A stretch of DNA of 64,000 nucleotides from Vibrio sp. HA2012 (GCF_002812955.1 NZ_PFXK01000005.1:186001-250000); one strand, 5' to 3'. Positions 1 to 10,727 are shown, counted from the stretch's first letter. Made by a program: numbers and translations. Notes: a model not told the origin generated them from the letters alone.

Positions 1-157
1 CATGCGGGACGGGCTAGAAATCTGTTACCGGACAGGTCAACCAATCTTACTGGCTAAAGACCGGCAACTTATCGGCTTGTTGTCACATAATGATTTTTAT
101 CACGCCCTGCTGGGAAAGCACTTTACGCTGGATAGCCAGAATATGTCCGCTACCTGA
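1..157 (+). CDS. C-terminal fragment of a CBS-domain protein (5' end outside window)
   Basis: An open frame enters from the left edge (codons in phase from base 2) and stops with TGA at 155-157. The last 50 or so residues include a segment of the form 'PILLAKDRQLIGLLSHNDF' followed by a short helix, which resembles the final strand and helix of a CBS domain. CBS pairs end several protein types, including ATP-binding subunits of glycine betaine/choline ABC importers, which would be a plausible parent, but the fragment is too short to decide. It is convergent with nlpI and shares the hairpin at 183-203. Confidence 0.45.
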   Translation, partial: MRDGLEICYRTGQPILLAKDRQLIGLLSHNDFYHALLGKHFTLDSQNMSAT

Positions 158-182
158 CCCTGTCTTACTACGGATAGAAAAT

Positions 183-203
183 ACGCCACTTTAGAAGTGG
201 CGT
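183..203. terminator. Bidirectional intrinsic terminator between the CBS gene and nlpI
   Basis: A perfect 9-bp stem (ACGCCACTT / AAGTGGCGT) with a 3-base loop is followed by TGTTTGTT on the plus strand and by ATTTTC on the minus strand. It lies between two convergent stop codons. Confidence 0.8.
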
Positions 204-213
204 TGTTTGTTAT

Positions 214-1110
214 CTAATCCTTGCTCTCATGTTGACGACTGGTTTTCACTTCATTGAATATCCGCCCTAACTCAAGAAATGAATAGCGATGCTCAACGTA
301 ATCATACACATTGAAAGACAATGCCAGTTTATATAAGGCAATAGCATTAGCGTAATCACCGGCAAACTGATAACGCTTTCCAAGATAGAAATAAGTTTCT
401 GTCAGCCGTTGTGCCAGAACCGTATTGTCCCGGGTACCATTCAGCACAGCTTTAAATGCAAGCTCATCAGACACATCATTTAGCATGATAGCAACCAGTA
501 CCCAGCCCCACTTTTCGGTCTTATGCTGATAACGCTCCTGCAGGTGCAGCAGAGCAGACTCAGGACTGACTTCCCGTTCAATAATATATAGCCACAAAGC
601 CCGGAATGGATCGGCTGGTTCATCCATATAGTGCTTTGTCATCTCTTCCAGAGCAATATCGCCCCGGCCACCATAGTAAAGCGCAATCGCCCGGTTTCTC
701 TCTGCATACTCATTTTCCGGATCTAATTCCAGTGTAGAATCGAAAGCTTCATAAGCAGCATCAAATTCACCAACCTGAGTAAAGTACACTCCCAATAGGT
801 TAAAAATATCCGGCTGGACAGGGTTCAGATTCAGGGACTGATTAAAATCCAGACGAGCGAGATCTCTCAGCCCAAGGCTGTCATAATAACTGCCACGCTC
901 ATAATACATTTTAGCCCGGATATCATCGGCCAGATCGTCTCTGTGCAGCAACTGGTTTAAACGGGCAATCTGAACCTCATGCTGAATGCCTGGCTGCAGA
1001 GGAACTGCCATCGGCGGATATACCCAACCACTTTGCTGATTCAGAGAAACAGAAGCACAGCCGGAAAGAATAAGCAGTACACCTAAACCTACTAATCGAA
1101 ACCAATTCAC
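214..1110 (-). CDS. nlpI: Lipoprotein NlpI, TPR adaptor of peptidoglycan endopeptidase turnover
   Basis: A tetratricopeptide-repeat outer-membrane lipoprotein; in E. coli NlpI bridges murein endopeptidases and the protease Prc. The N-terminus from the GTG at 1110 reads as a short basic stretch (NWFRL), a hydrophobic run and the lipobox L-S-G-C, then TPR helices with typical A/Y/G spacing (for example 'FNLLGVYFTQVGEFDAAYE'). The open frame extends to 1176, but that longer start would lie across the pnp terminator hairpin and put 22 residues before the signal peptide, so the GTG start (298 aa, near the 294 aa of E. coli) is preferred. It follows pnp as in enterobacteria and may be expressed by read-through. 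Confidence 0.88.
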   Translation of the reverse strand: MNWFRLVGLGVLLILSGCASVSLNQQSGWVYPPMAVPLQPGIQHEVQIARLNQLLHRDDLADDIRAKMYYERGSYYDSLGLRDLARLDFNQSLNLNPVQPDIFNLLGVYFTQVGEFDAAYEAFDSTLELDPENEYAERNRAIALYYGGRGDIALEEMTKHYMDEPADPFRALWLYIIEREVSPESALLHLQERYQHKTEKWGWVLVAIMLNDVSDELAFKAVLNGTRDNTVLAQRLTETYFYLGKRYQFAGDYANAIALYKLALSFNVYDYVEHRYSFLELGRIFNEVKTSRQHESKD

Positions 1111-1129
1111 AAATACTATCTCTAATAAA

Positions 1130-1153
1130 AAAGGGAAGCCGTAGCTTCCCTTT
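1130..1153 (-). terminator. Hairpin after pnp
   Basis: A 10-bp perfect stem (AAAGGGAAGC / GCTTCCCTTT) with loop CGTA lies about 50 bases past the pnp stop. On the minus strand the stem is followed by TTTTATT, so it can terminate pnp or be a partial terminator before nlpI. Confidence 0.7.
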
Positions 1154-1205
1154 ATAACATGCTTATTATCTGACAAGCCAGAAAACCTGTCAGTTAAGCA
1201 ATAAG

Positions 1206-3332
1206 TTATTCAGCTTCTGGTGCTGAAGTCTCACCTTCTTCTTCCGCTGGCTTTTCAACCGCTTCTTTCATACTCAGGCGAACACGACCCTGACGGTCGA
1301 TTTCCAGAACTTTAACCTGAACTTCCTGACCTTCTGTCAGATAATCCGACACTTTCTCTACTCGCTTCTCTGCGATTTGAGAAATATGCACCAGTCCGTC
1401 TTTACCCGGAAGTACGGTAACAAACGCACCAAAATCAGCCAGACGAGCAACCTTACCAGTGTAAATCTTACCAACTTCCACCTCAGCCGTAATCTGTTCA
1501 ATACGACGGATGGCATCCTTCGCCTGCTCACCATCAGTTGCCGCGATCTTGATAGTACCGTCATCTTCAATTTCGATAGTAGTACCGGTTTCTTCAGTCA
1601 ATTGACGGATAACCGCACCACCTTTACCAATAACGTCTTTGATCTTGTCTGCACTGATCTTCATAGTGTGGATACGTGGAGCAAATTCAGAAATATCTTC
1701 ACGGGCACCAGAGATAGCTTCGTCCATCACAGAAAGGATGTGCATACGCGCACCTTTTGCCTGATTCAGAGCGATCTGCATGATCTCTTTAGTAATACCT
1801 TCAATCTTGATATCCATTTGCAGGGCAGTCACACCTGTACCGGTACCCGCGACTTTAAAGTCCATATCACCCAGATGGTCTTCATCGCCCAGAATGTCAG
1901 AAAGAACCACAAAGTCATCGCCTTCTTTAACCAGCCCCATTGCAATACCTGCAACAGATGATTTGATTGGCACACCTGCATCCATCAGTGCCAGCGAAGT
2001 ACCACATACCGATGCCATAGAAGAAGAACCGTTAGATTCTGTGATTTCAGATACAACACGAACTGTGTACGGAAATTCATCCACAGAAGGCATTACCGCA
2101 GCAATACCACGCTTCGCCAGTTTACCGTGGCCGATTTCACGACGCTTAGGAGAACCAACAAAGCCAGTTTCACCCACACAGTAAGGAGGGAAGTTGTAGT
2201 GCAGCAGGAAGTGATCTTTACGCTCACCTGTCAGCTCATCGATAATCTGTGCATCACGTTGAGTGCCAAGTGTTGCAGTAACCATCGCCTGAGTTTCACC
2301 ACGAGTGAACAGAGCACTACCATGGGTACGAGGCAGAACACCGGTACGTACATCCAGAGCACGAACCATATCTTTTTCACGGCCATCAATACGCGGATTA
2401 CCTGCAATGATACGGCTGCGAACCACTTTCTTTTCAAGAGAACCCAGAACCTTACGGATTTCCATTTCGTCCTGTTCTTCATCCTGAGCCAGAATTGCTT
2501 CTACTACTTCACTTTTAATGGTGCCAACTTCTTCGTAGCGAGCCATCTTTTCAGTGATCTGATACGCTTCAGTCAGACGGGCTTCTGCCTGCTCAGCAAC
2601 CAGAGCTTTAAGTACCGTATTTTCCGCTGGCGCTTCCCAGTTCCATGCTGGAGTTGCTACTTCAGCAGCGAATTCATTGATAGCAGTAATGACCGTTTGT
2701 TGCTGATCATGACCAAATACAACAGCAGCAAGCATCTCTTCTTCTGTCAGGTTATCTGCTTCTGATTCCACCATAAGAACCGCACTTTCAGTACCCGCAA
2801 CAACCAGATCCAGACGGGAAGATTCCAACTCTTTTTGACTTGGGTTCAGCACCAGTTCACCATTGATATGACCTACACGGGCAGAACCGATAGGACCATT
2901 GAACGGAATACCGGAAATAGCCAGTGCTGCAGAAGTACCAATCATTGTAATGATATCTGGCTGAACATCAGGGTTAACCGATACAACAGTCGCAATAACC
3001 TGTACTTCATTGGTGAATGCATCAGGGAATAGTGGACGAATCGGCCGGTCGATAAGACGGGCAATCAGTGTTTCGCCTTCGGAAGGGCGGCCTTCACGTT
3101 TGAAGAAACCACCAGGAATTTTACCAGCAGCGTAAGTACGTTCCTGATAGTTTACGGTAAGAGGGAAAAAGTCCTGACCTTCAACCGCTTCTTTTTTACC
3201 GACAACAGAAACAAATACAGCAGTATCATCCATTGTAGCCATTACAGCCGCCGTTGCCTGACGAGCCATAACACCGGTTTCTAAAGTGACGGTATGGTTA
3301 CCGTACTGAAAGGTTTTAGTGATTGGATTCAC
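1206..3332 (-). CDS. pnp: Polyribonucleotide nucleotidyltransferase (PNPase)
   Basis: A 3'-5' phosphorolytic exoribonuclease that releases nucleoside diphosphates and joins the RNase E degradosome. Its 708 aa fit the family (711 in E. coli). Two RNase PH cores come first ('[13 protein letters not shown]', later '[15 protein letters not shown]'), followed by a KH domain ('[15 protein letters not shown]', near residue 565) and an S1 domain ('[18 protein letters not shown]', near 630), then an acidic tail. The start is GTG at 3332, placed 7 bases after a GAGGA ribosome site. It lies downstream of rpsO, and a structured leader (3371-3473) suggests the RNase III/PNPase autoregulation known in E. 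coli. Confidence 0.98.
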   Translation of the reverse strand: MNPITKTFQYGNHTVTLETGVMARQATAAVMATMDDTAVFVSVVGKKEAVEGQDFFPLTVNYQERTYAAGKIPGGFFKREGRPSEGETLIARLIDRPIRPLFPDAFTNEVQVIATVVSVNPDVQPDIITMIGTSAALAISGIPFNGPIGSARVGHINGELVLNPSQKELESSRLDLVVAGTESAVLMVESEADNLTEEEMLAAVVFGHDQQQTVITAINEFAAEVATPAWNWEAPAENTVLKALVAEQAEARLTEAYQITEKMARYEEVGTIKSEVVEAILAQDEEQDEMEIRKVLGSLEKKVVRSRIIAGNPRIDGREKDMVRALDVRTGVLPRTHGSALFTRGETQAMVTATLGTQRDAQIIDELTGERKDHFLLHYNFPPYCVGETGFVGSPKRREIGHGKLAKRGIAAVMPSVDEFPYTVRVVSEITESNGSSSMASVCGTSLALMDAGVPIKSSVAGIAMGLVKEGDDFVVLSDILGDEDHLGDMDFKVAGTGTGVTALQMDIKIEGITKEIMQIALNQAKGARMHILSVMDEAISGAREDISEFAPRIHTMKISADKIKDVIGKGGAVIRQLTEETGTTIEIEDDGTIKIAATDGEQAKDAIRRIEQITAEVEVGKIYTGKVARLADFGAFVTVLPGKDGLVHISQIAEKRVEKVSDYLTEGQEVQVKVLEIDRQGRVRLSMKEAVEKPAEEEGETSAPEAE

Positions 3333-3370
3333 GTAATATCCTCAATTTATTGTGTTTAAAGGGATGTACG

Positions 3371-3473
3371 TTCCTAGTTTTACCAATCGCGACTAATGGA
3401 AAACATCCATACGAATATCTTTCATTAGCCGCGACCTTTATGGTCGACTGCGGTGACTGTAAAACGTTAGGGC
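3371..3473 (-). promoter_or_regulatory. Structured pnp leader, probable RNase III site
   Basis: Between rpsO and pnp several pairings stack. GTTTTAC (3377-3383) pairs with GTAAAAC (3459-3465), extended by CCTA/TAGG across a 2-base bulge. Inside, CGCGACTAATG (3388-3398) pairs with CATTAGCCGCG (3423-3433) with one mismatch, and CGACC/GGTCG (3432-3436 and 3442-3446) forms an alternative small hairpin. In E. coli a comparable double-stranded pnp leader is cut by RNase III and then degraded by PNPase for autocontrol. The function here is inferred from position and folding. Confidence 0.6.
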
Positions 3474-3561
3474 GCACAAAAAAGACTGTGAATACACAGT
3501 CAGGGAGTAGTATAAACCAGTTAGTAGCAGTTTTGCTAACAAGTACCGGTTTCAGATAACA

Positions 3562-3587
3562 AAAAAGGGGCATAAAGCCCCTTTTCT
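3562..3587 (-). terminator. rpsO terminator
   Basis: Stem AAAAGGGGC / GCCCCTTTT with loop ATAAA, followed on the minus strand by TTTTTTG. It lies 15 bases after the rpsO stop. Confidence 0.85.
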
Positions 3588-3600
3588 GAACAAACTGATC

Positions 3601-3870
3601 TTAGCGACGCAGGCCAAGACGTTTGATTAGATCCTGGTAACGATTCAGATCTTTACCTTTCAGGTAGTCCAGAAGCTTACGACGGCGTGAAACCATACGT
3701 AGAAGACCGCGACGGCTGTGGTGGTCTTGCTTGTGGTCAGCAAAGTGACCCTGAAGGTGGTTGATAGAAGCAGTCAACAGAGCTACTTGTACTTCTGGTG
3801 AACCGGTATCGCCTTCGCCACGTGCATAATCTGCAACGATAGCTGCTTTAGTTTCTGCATTCAGAGACAT
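3601..3870 (-). CDS. rpsO: 30S ribosomal protein S15 (uS15)
   Basis: Binds the central domain of 16S rRNA and helps form the platform and an intersubunit bridge. The 89 aa match the usual length. The conserved block '[19 protein letters not shown]' and the terminal 'LIKRLGLRR' are diagnostic. Two in-frame ATGs exist (3876 and 3870); the AGGAA ribosome site abuts the first and is 6 bases from the second, so 3870 is chosen, which also matches the family N-terminus MSLN. It sits between truB and pnp. Confidence 0.98.
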   Translation of the reverse strand: MSLNAETKAAIVADYARGEGDTGSPEVQVALLTASINHLQGHFADHKQDHHSRRGLLRMVSRRRKLLDYLKGKDLNRYQDLIKRLGLRR

Positions 3871-3981
3871 AATCATTTCCTAATACATTAAGGTTAAACA
3901 CTGTGCCAGCCAATCTCTGATTCAGCCGACACGAGAAGCGCGAATTATACGTAAACGGCAGATATGGAGCAACTGTTATTT

Positions 3982-4920
3982 TCAGTCTCTGAATACGACC
4001 AACCGCTTCGGTGCAATCTTTCCGTCATCATCGATTTCACCGACGCCGATAAAGAGTTTTTCTGCACCGCTAGTCATACGGACTGTACCTTCCTGAGGTG
4101 CTCCGAATACCTGTACCGGCTGACCGTGCTGAACCATATCGGTCAGTTCAGGGATCAAATTGACTTCCGGTAACTCCTGAACCGCACTGTCCATAGGCAA
4201 AAGCAGAGGATCCAGCAACTCTTTGGGTTGAATATCCTGTTCACGAGCCTGCTCCAGTAAAGCGTCCAGTTGCTCTAATGTCACCATTTTTTCATATGGA
4301 TAGTTTGACACACCGGTCCGGCGCAGATAAATAACATGTGCACCGCAGCCAAGCATTTCACCCAGATCATCGACGATGGTACGGATATAGGTTCCTTTTG
4401 AACAGTGAACCTCCATCTCAACTTCACCACCTTCAAAACGAAGCAATTCAATGCTGTACACCGTTATTTTGCGCGATTCACGCGGAACATCAATGCCTTC
4501 CCGCGCATACTCATACAGAGGTTTTCCCTGATATTTAAGCGCAGAAAACATCGATGGAATTTGATCCGTCTCACCACGAAATTTGGCAATACAGCGTTCC
4601 AGTTGCCCGCGATCAACTTTCACATCACGAACCTGTACCACTTCACCATCGGAGTCAGAAGTATTAGTACGCTCTCCCAGTTTAGCCACCACACGATAGC
4701 GTTTATCGGAATCCAGCAAAAACTGTGAAAACTTAGTTGCCTCTCCCAGACAAATCGGCAGCATACCTGTGGCCAAAGGATCCAGAGCCCCCGTATGTCC
4801 TGCTTTTTCAGCAAAATAGATACGCTTTACTTTCTGTAACGCATCATTCGAAGAAATACCGGTCGGTTTATCCAGTAAGACAATACCATTTACCGGACGG
4901 CCTTTACGACGGCGGGCCAT
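3982..4920 (-). CDS. truB: tRNA pseudouridine-55 synthase
   Basis: Converts U55 in the T-loop of tRNAs to pseudouridine. The protein is 312 aa. The motif '[15 protein letters not shown]' carries the catalytic Asp (residue 47), and '[20 protein letters not shown]' and '[16 protein letters not shown]' are further TruB hallmarks. The C-terminal 60 residues fit a PUA-like domain. Its ATG overlaps the rbfA stop by one base (TAATG at 4920), implying translational coupling. Confidence 0.97.
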   Translation of the reverse strand: MARRRKGRPVNGIVLLDKPTGISSNDALQKVKRIYFAEKAGHTGALDPLATGMLPICLGEATKFSQFLLDSDKRYRVVAKLGERTNTSDSDGEVVQVRDVKVDRGQLERCIAKFRGETDQIPSMFSALKYQGKPLYEYAREGIDVPRESRKITVYSIELLRFEGGEVEMEVHCSKGTYIRTIVDDLGEMLGCGAHVIYLRRTGVSNYPYEKMVTLEQLDALLEQAREQDIQPKELLDPLLLPMDSAVQELPEVNLIPELTDMVQHGQPVQVFGAPQEGTVRMTSGAEKLFIGVGEIDDDGKIAPKRLVVFRD

Positions 4921-5324
4921 TATGCGTTATCCTCTTCATCACTGCGTCCGGCTTCCTGAGCACGAACTTTATCACTATTGATCACCTCAGTAACAAGGTT
5001 GGACATACGCATACCTTCGACCAGGGTATTATCGTAAGTGAAGCGGACTTCCGGAGTCAGACGCAGACGGATACGCTTACCCAGCATCATACGGACATGA
5101 ACTTCATGCTCTTTCAGTGCCTGCAGACTGGATTCAGGCGTTTGATCACCGACGCACAGGAAAGTAACAAAGACTTTTGCGTAAGCCAGATCACGGGAAA
5201 CTTCGACATCGGAAATAGTGACCATGCCGATTCGGGAGTCACGTATTTCACGCTGAAGGATAACGGCAAGCTCTTTTTGTAGCTGCTGAGACACACGTTG
5301 AGTGCGGCTAAATTCTTTTGACAT
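4920..5324 (-). CDS. rbfA: Ribosome-binding factor A
   Basis: A small KH-like factor that helps mature the 5' end of 16S rRNA and the 30S subunit, important in the cold. The protein is 134 aa, with a basic N-terminus ('[17 protein letters not shown]'), the 'DPR/RDSRIG' strand and the '[14 protein letters not shown]' block, then an acidic tail. It lies between infB and truB and overlaps the truB start by one base. Confidence 0.96.
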   Translation of the reverse strand: MSKEFSRTQRVSQQLQKELAVILQREIRDSRIGMVTISDVEVSRDLAYAKVFVTFLCVGDQTPESSLQALKEHEVHVRMMLGKRIRLRLTPEVRFTYDNTLVEGMRMSNLVTEVINSDKVRAQEAGRSDEEDNA

Positions 5325-5346
5325 TATTTTCTCTCTATTAGAAAAG

Positions 5347-5376
5347 ATGGGGGGATGGTCAAAACCAGCCCCCCAT
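5347..5376 (-). terminator. Strong hairpin between infB and rbfA (partial terminator)
   Basis: ATGGGGGG (5347-5354) pairs with CCCCCCAT (5369-5376), with an inner GGT/ACC pairing around a CAAA loop. On the minus strand it is followed by CTTTTCTA. It sits within the nusA-infB-rbfA cluster, so it may reduce rather than block read-through into rbfA, or protect the 3' end of infB. Confidence 0.6.
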
Positions 5377-5453
5377 GGCGTATTTAACGACCGATTACTT
5401 AAACGTAATCTTAGTCAAGATTTGTTTCCTCCCCTAACCGGGGAAGCCGGGTA

Positions 5454-8159
5454 TTAATCCAACGTACGCTGAATTTCAACCGTTTCGAATACTTCAATCT
5501 GGTCACCGACGCGAACATCATTATAGTTCTTAACACCGATACCACATTCGTAGCCGTTCTTAACTTCCTGAACGTCATCTTTAAAGCGACGCAGTGATTC
5601 CAGCTCGCCTTCGTAAATAACCACGTTATCACGCAGTACGCGGATTGGATTATTACGCTTAATCAGACCTTCAGTCACCATACAGCCGGCAATCGCACCC
5701 AGTTTTGGCGATTTGAACACATCACGCACTTCAGCCAGACCAATAATTTCTTGTCTGAATTCAGGTGCCAGCATACCGCTCATAGCCTGTTTAACTTCAT
5801 CAATCAGCTGATAGATGATTGAGTAGTAACGCAGATCCAGATTCTCAGCTTCAATAGTACGACGGGCAGAAGCATCTGCACGAACGTTAAAACCAAGGAT
5901 GATAGCGTTAGAAGCCGCAGCCAGCACAGCGTCAGTCTCAGTAATACCACCAACACCGGAGCCTACAACACTGACTTTTACTTCATCGGTAGACAGTTTC
6001 AGCAGAGAGTCCGCAATCGCTTCAACAGAACCCTGAACGTCAGCTTTCAGAACCACATTCAGTTCAGCCACTTCGCCGGCAGTCATGTTAGAGAACATGT
6101 TTTCCAGTTTCGCTTTTTGCTGACGAGCCAGTTTCACCTCACGGAATTTACCCTGACGATAGTTGGCTACTTCACGTGCTTTACGCTCATCACGAACAAC
6201 GGTTGCTTCATCACCGGATGCTGGTACACCAGACAAGCCCAGAATCTCAACCGGAATAGACGGGCCAGCTTCAGTGATTTCTTCACCGGTTTCATCGCGC
6301 ATGGCACGAACACGACCGTATTCCTGACCACACAAAACAATATCACCTTTGCGCAGAGTACCAGACTGAACCAGAACAGTAGCGACAGGACCACGGCCTT
6401 TATCCAGACGTGATTCAACAACCACACCAGAAGCCATACCATCTTTAACTGCTGTCAGTTCCAGAACTTCCGCCTGGAGAAGAATGGTTTCCAGCAGACT
6501 GTCAATGTTTGTACCCTGCTTCGCAGAGATATGTACAAACATATTTTCACCGCCCCATTCCTCTGGGATAACATCATACTGAGCAAGCTCATTCTTCACA
6601 TTATCCGGATTAGCTTCTTCTTTATCGATCTTGTTTACGGCAACAATCAGAGGCACGCCAGCTGCTTTTGCATGCTGAATAGCTTCAATTGTCTGAGGCA
6701 TAACACCATCATCCGCAGCAACGACAAGAACAACGATATCCGTTGCCTGAGCACCACGAGCACGCATTGCAGTAAATGCTGCGTGTCCCGGAGTATCCAG
6801 AAACGTGATCATTCCATTCTCAGTTTCTACATGGTAAGCACCGATATGCTGAGTAATACCACCGGCTTCACCGGAAGCAACGTGTGCTTTACGGATATAG
6901 TCCAGTGTCGATGTTTTACCATGGTCAACGTGACCCATGATGGTGACAACCGGTGCACGCGGTACAGCTTCAGAAGTGCTGTCACGGTCAGAAAGAACGG
7001 CTTCTTCCAGCTCATTTTCTTTACGCAGAACCACTTTGTGACCCATTTCCTCAGCTACAAGCTGAGCCGTTTCCTGATCGATAACCTGGTTGATGGTCGC
7101 CATTGCGCCCATTTTCATCATCACTTTGATAACTTCGGTCGCTTTCACTGACATTTTGTTCGCCAGCTCAGAAACAACGATCGTTTCACCAATCACAACA
7201 TCCTGCTTGGCCACGGTTGCTGTTTTATCAAAACCGTGTTGCATCGATGTCGGTTTAGACAGTTTACCTTTACGGCCTTGTCCTTTGACGCGAGGTGGAC
7301 GACTGCTTCTGTTGCTTTCGGCATCTTCAGCTTTTGAAGAAGGTTTTTTCTTCTTCTTGCGGCGAGCACTGTCAGCACGACGATCTGCTTCTTCTTCCGC
7401 TTCACGTGCATATTTGTTAGTTGTTGTGTGGTAATCAGCTTCGTCATCACCACCTTTCTTTTCTTCAGCTGACCAGCGGGCTTCATTTTCTTCCGCCAGT
7501 TTACGGGCTTGTTCCGCCAGCTTAGCAGCATCTTCTTCTGCTTTACGCTTCGCTGCTTCTTCCTGACGGCGTTTCAGTTCTTCCGCCTCTTTTTGAGCTG
7601 CTTCTTGCATAGCTTTATCTTCCGCAGAACGCTCAGTATTTTCGCGTTTTGCTTTGTCTCCTGCTTCACGCTTCGCCTTTGCTTCGGCATCACGTTTTGC
7701 TTTCTCTTCCGCTTCACGCTTCGCTGTTTCTTCCGCTTCGCGTTTAGCCTGTTCTTCAGCTTCACGTTTGGCCTTTGCTTCCGCTTCACGCATTGCTGCT
7801 TCTTCAGCCTCACGTCGGGCTTCTTCTTCCTGACGTTTTGCTTCTTCGTCTACTGCGCTACGTTTAACGTATGTACGTTTTTTGCGCACTTCAACTTGCA
7901 CATTCTTACTCTTCCCGCCGCTCGCTGCAACACTTAATGTGCTGCGAGTTTTACGTTGCAGAGTTAAACGCGTTGGTGATGCATCGCCGGAAATATCCCC
8001 ATGTTCTTTTTTCAGATGGGTCAAAAGCTGCTGCTTCTCATCTTCCGAAACACTGTCACTCATTGATTTTTTCATACCCGCATCAGCAAGTTGTTCTAAT
8101 AAGCGATCAACCGGAGTACCAATTTCTTCACTTAATGTTTTAACCGTAAGTTGCGTCAT
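5454..8159 (-). CDS. infB: Translation initiation factor IF-2
   Basis: The GTPase that brings fMet-tRNA to the 30S subunit and promotes subunit joining. Its 901 aa include the IF2-N domain (residues 1-50), a long Lys/Glu/Ala-rich helical linker (about 95-270), a second IF2-N-like region ('[25 protein letters not shown]'), and a G domain with P-loop 'GHVDHGKT', 'DTPGHAAF' and 'NKID'. Domains II-IV follow, ending in '[14 protein letters not shown]'. The ATG at 8159 follows an AAGGAGG site. The gene lies 24 bases after nusA, as in E. coli. The initiator tRNA gene is in the same cluster. Confidence 0.98.
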   Translation of the reverse strand: MTQLTVKTLSEEIGTPVDRLLEQLADAGMKKSMSDSVSEDEKQQLLTHLKKEHGDISGDASPTRLTLQRKTRSTLSVAASGGKSKNVQVEVRKKRTYVKRSAVDEEAKRQEEEARREAEEAAMREAEAKAKREAEEQAKREAEETAKREAEEKAKRDAEAKAKREAGDKAKRENTERSAEDKAMQEAAQKEAEELKRRQEEAAKRKAEEDAAKLAEQARKLAEENEARWSAEEKKGGDDEADYHTTTNKYAREAEEEADRRADSARRKKKKKPSSKAEDAESNRSSRPPRVKGQGRKGKLSKPTSMQHGFDKTATVAKQDVVIGETIVVSELANKMSVKATEVIKVMMKMGAMATINQVIDQETAQLVAEEMGHKVVLRKENELEEAVLSDRDSTSEAVPRAPVVTIMGHVDHGKTSTLDYIRKAHVASGEAGGITQHIGAYHVETENGMITFLDTPGHAAFTAMRARGAQATDIVVLVVAADDGVMPQTIEAIQHAKAAGVPLIVAVNKIDKEEANPDNVKNELAQYDVIPEEWGGENMFVHISAKQGTNIDSLLETILLQAEVLELTAVKDGMASGVVVESRLDKGRGPVATVLVQSGTLRKGDIVLCGQEYGRVRAMRDETGEEITEAGPSIPVEILGLSGVPASGDEATVVRDERKAREVANYRQGKFREVKLARQQKAKLENMFSNMTAGEVAELNVVLKADVQGSVEAIADSLLKLSTDEVKVSVVGSGVGGITETDAVLAAASNAIILGFNVRADASARRTIEAENLDLRYYSIIYQLIDEVKQAMSGMLAPEFRQEIIGLAEVRDVFKSPKLGAIAGCMVTEGLIKRNNPIRVLRDNVVIYEGELESLRRFKDDVQEVKNGYECGIGVKNYNDVRVGDQIEVFETVEIQRTLD
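7640..7830 (-). repeat. Imperfect tandem repeat coding for the IF-2 helical linker
   Basis: Successive near-identical units of about 24 bases (GCTTCACGTTTGGCC-like on the plus strand) encode runs of 'KREAEE', 'KAKREA' and 'KAKRDA' on the minus strand, a charged single helix. Unit number is likely to differ between strains through slippage. Confidence 0.7.
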
Positions 8160-8183
8160 TCCGCTACCTCCTTGCTGAAATAA

Positions 8184-9671
8184 TTATTCTTCATCGCCAA
8201 ACCAACAGATATTACGTGCAGCCATAATCAGCTCACCCGCACGCTCTTCTGTAAGGCCATCAATACCTTCTAAGTCATCAATACCCTGGTCTGCCAAATC
8301 TTCTAATGTCACTACACCTTTAGCAGCGAATTTGTACGCCATTTCTCTTTCAAGGCCTTCAAGTGCCAGCAGATCGTCTGCCGGTTCCAGTCCTTCAAAC
8401 GACTCTTCCTGAGCCAGAGCCAGAGTAGTCAGTGCTTCTTTGGCTCTGCTGCGAAGCTCTTCAATGATCTCTTCATTCAGACCATCGATGTCCAGTAGTT
8501 CGTTAACCGGAACATAAGCAACTTCTTCAAGTGTAGAGAAGCCTTCTTCTACCAACAGTTCAGCAAAATCCTGTTCGATATCCAAGTGCTTCATAAAGTT
8601 CTCGATGGAAGCAGAACTTTCTTCCTGGTGTTTTTTCTCCAGATCTTCCACCGTCATCACGTTCAGTTCCCAGCCGGTCAGCTGAGAAGCCAGACGAACA
8701 TTCTGACCATTACGGCCAATTGCCTGAGCCAGATTATCGGCTTCTACAGCAATATCCATTGCGTGTGCATCTTCATCAACAATGATGGATGCCACATCGG
8801 CCGGAGCCATTGCATTAATGACGAACTGAGCCGGATTATCGTCCCATAGCACGATATCGATACGCTCACCACCAAGCTCACCAGATACAGCCTGTACACG
8901 AGCACCACGCATACCAACGCAGGCACCAACAGGGTCGATACGCTTATCATTGGTTTTTACTGCGATCTTGGCACGTGAGCCTGGATCACGAGCCGCGCCA
9001 CGCAGCTCTATCAGGTCTTCACCAATTTCCGGCACTTCGATGCGGAACAGTTCACTCAGCATCTCTGACTTGGAACGGGTAATAAACAGCTGAAAGCCAC
9101 GGGCTTCAGGACGAACGGCATACAGCAAGCCACGAACGCGATCTCCCGGACGGAAATTTTCACGCGGTAGCTGATCTTCCCGTAGGATAACACCTTCAGC
9201 ATTGTTACCAAGATCAAGTACTACAGTGTCACGGTTAACTTTCTTCACAACACCAGTGATCAGCTCACCTTCATTATCGATAAACTGTTCAACAATCTGA
9301 GCGCGTTCCGCTTCACGAACTTTCTGAACAATGACCTGCTTTGCCGTCTGAGTAGTAATACGGTCAAAAGTCACAGATTCGATGTCGTCCTCAACGAAGT
9401 CGCCCAGCCCAAGATTTTCATCTTCAAACTGTGCCGCTTCCAGTGAAATTTCTTTGGTCGGATGCTCAACTTCTTCTACCACCAACCAACGACGAAACGT
9501 TTCAAAATCACCTGTTTTACGATCAATCTGCACACGAACGTCAATTTCCATTTCGTGTTTTTTCTTGGTTGCAGTCGCAAGTGCAATTTCCAGCGCTTCA
9601 AAAATACGCTCACGAGGAACAGCCTTCTCGTTAGAAACCGCTTCAACAACAGCTAAAATTTCTCTGTTCAT
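8184..9671 (-). CDS. nusA: Transcription termination/antitermination factor NusA
   Basis: Binds RNA polymerase and nascent RNA; modulates pausing, intrinsic termination and rRNA antitermination. The 495 aa match E. coli. An N-terminal polymerase-binding domain is followed by S1 ('[18 protein letters not shown]', near 135), KH domains ('[19 protein letters not shown]', '[17 protein letters not shown]') and two C-terminal acidic helix-hairpin repeats, the last ending '[18 protein letters not shown]'. It is in the rimP-nusA-infB order. Confidence 0.98.
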   Translation of the reverse strand: MNREILAVVEAVSNEKAVPRERIFEALEIALATATKKKHEMEIDVRVQIDRKTGDFETFRRWLVVEEVEHPTKEISLEAAQFEDENLGLGDFVEDDIESVTFDRITTQTAKQVIVQKVREAERAQIVEQFIDNEGELITGVVKKVNRDTVVLDLGNNAEGVILREDQLPRENFRPGDRVRGLLYAVRPEARGFQLFITRSKSEMLSELFRIEVPEIGEDLIELRGAARDPGSRAKIAVKTNDKRIDPVGACVGMRGARVQAVSGELGGERIDIVLWDDNPAQFVINAMAPADVASIIVDEDAHAMDIAVEADNLAQAIGRNGQNVRLASQLTGWELNVMTVEDLEKKHQEESSASIENFMKHLDIEQDFAELLVEEGFSTLEEVAYVPVNELLDIDGLNEEIIEELRSRAKEALTTLALAQEESFEGLEPADDLLALEGLEREMAYKFAAKGVVTLEDLADQGIDDLEGIDGLTEERAGELIMAARNICWFGDEE

Positions 9672-9707
9672 TTATATAGCCTCTTAAGCTCTTATTCTCT
9701 GGGAGAA

Positions 9708-10163
9708 CTAAAATTTAGGGATCAGGTTAGCTTTGGAAATGTTGCTCAGGGCAAACTCTTCTTCTTGTCCGTCTACTGTGACAATAATGGTTTCGCCATC
9801 AACGGAATGAATCACTCCCTTCCATTTACGGCGGTTACCCACAGCCATTTTCAGAACAACGCTGACCTCGTGACCGATAAATTGTTGATAGTGTTCAGTT
9901 TTAAAAAGTGGCCGCTCAAGACCTGGTGAAGAAACCTCCAGGTTATAGGCAACCGAAATCGGATCTTCCACATCGAGCACAGCACTCACCTGATGGCTAA
10001 CTTCTGCACAATCATCGACATTAATACCATTTTCACTATCGATATAAATGCGCAGTGTTGAGTGCTCGCCGGCACGGACAAATTCCAATCCGACAAATTC
10101 ATAACCAGCCGCTTCAACCGGAGATGTTAACAATTCTGTCAGTTGTCTTTCTAAACCAGTCAT
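9708..10163 (-). CDS. rimP: Ribosome maturation factor RimP
   Basis: Helps 30S assembly around the central pseudoknot. The 151 aa form an N-terminal alpha-beta domain with '[19 protein letters not shown]' and '[14 protein letters not shown]' (both family signatures) and a C-terminal Sm-like barrel. A CTGGAG ribosome site lies before the ATG. Two minus-strand terminators precede the gene, so the level of the rimP-nusA-infB transcript is probably set by read-through or by a local promoter. Confidence 0.96.
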   Translation of the reverse strand: MTGLERQLTELLTSPVEAAGYEFVGLEFVRAGEHSTLRIYIDSENGINVDDCAEVSHQVSAVLDVEDPISVAYNLEVSSPGLERPLFKTEHYQQFIGHEVSVVLKMAVGNRRKWKGVIHSVDGETIIVTVDGQEEEFALSNISKANLIPKF

Positions 10164-10181
10164 TTAAACCACTCCAGAAAC

Positions 10182-10201
10182 AAAAAAAGGGCTAAAAGCC
10201 C
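10182..10201 (-). terminator. Attenuator-like terminator just upstream of rimP
   Basis: GGGCT / AGCCC with loop AAA, followed on the minus strand by seven U residues. It ends only about 20 bases before the rimP start, so it lies in the rimP leader rather than after a gene. Confidence 0.65.
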
Positions 10202-10280
10202 AATTCAAACACCAAGCAAGAAATCTGAAATCCAAGAAAAACAATGCTTTACATATGCCTTTCTAAGGTACAGATAACAA

Positions 10281-10303
10281 AAAACCCCGTAAGTCGGGGT
10301 TTT
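10281..10303 (-). terminator. Terminator after the tRNA pair
   Basis: Perfect 9-bp stem AAAACCCCG / CGGGGTTTT with a 5-base loop, followed on the minus strand by TTGTTATC. It lies 160 bases beyond the tRNA-fMet 3' end. Confidence 0.8.
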
Positions 10304-10460
10304 GTCTTGCCGGACCCTGATAGCACTGAACTGAAACCAGCTATTACTGATAATAGTTCAGCTCACAATCAACTCATAATCCAGGCAGAATATTTCTTAC
10401 TGATAAAGTCAATTATGATTACTTGTAATCAGACTCTCGAAAACACACTCTCGAAAACAT

Positions 10461-10537
<77 letters not shown>

Positions 10538-10594
10538 TCCGACTGAAAATGCATTATACGCACCACAGATTGTTTTACAAGTGAATACAAGTAA

Positions 10595-10679
10595 TGGTGC
10601 CGAGAGAGGGACTTGAACCCTCACACCTTACGGTACTAGCACCTCATGCTAGCGTGTCTACCAATTTCACCATCTCGGC
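10595..10679 (-). tRNA. leuU: tRNA-Leu (GAG)
   Basis: An 85-base class II tRNA with encoded CCA. The anticodon stem is CTAGC/GCTAG around loop ATGAGGT, giving anticodon GAG. The variable arm is long and the T-arm is GTTCAAGTC. The order secG, leuU, metY is the same as in E. coli. Confidence 0.97.
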
Positions 10680-10727
10680 ATCGTATTGTTTTAAAGCCAT
10701 TTTCAACTTTAAAACGAATCTCTTAGT

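Noticed and set aside
1377..1961. 194-codon plus-strand frame opposite pnp
   Set aside because: It is antisense to the conserved KH/S1 region of pnp and has no start signals.
6531..7151. 206-codon plus-strand frame opposite infB
   Set aside because: It is antisense to a highly conserved GTPase domain; the residue pattern (Cys, His, Phe and Asn rich) is typical of a shadow frame.
7640..7830. Possible CRISPR array from the regular repeats
   Set aside because: The units are contiguous with no spacers and lie in frame inside infB, coding for a helical linker.
7509..7937. Phe/Cys-rich plus-strand frame opposite the infB linker
   Set aside because: It is the complement of the tandem Lys/Glu/Ala repeat, which automatically gives Phe and Cys runs, and has no ribosome site.
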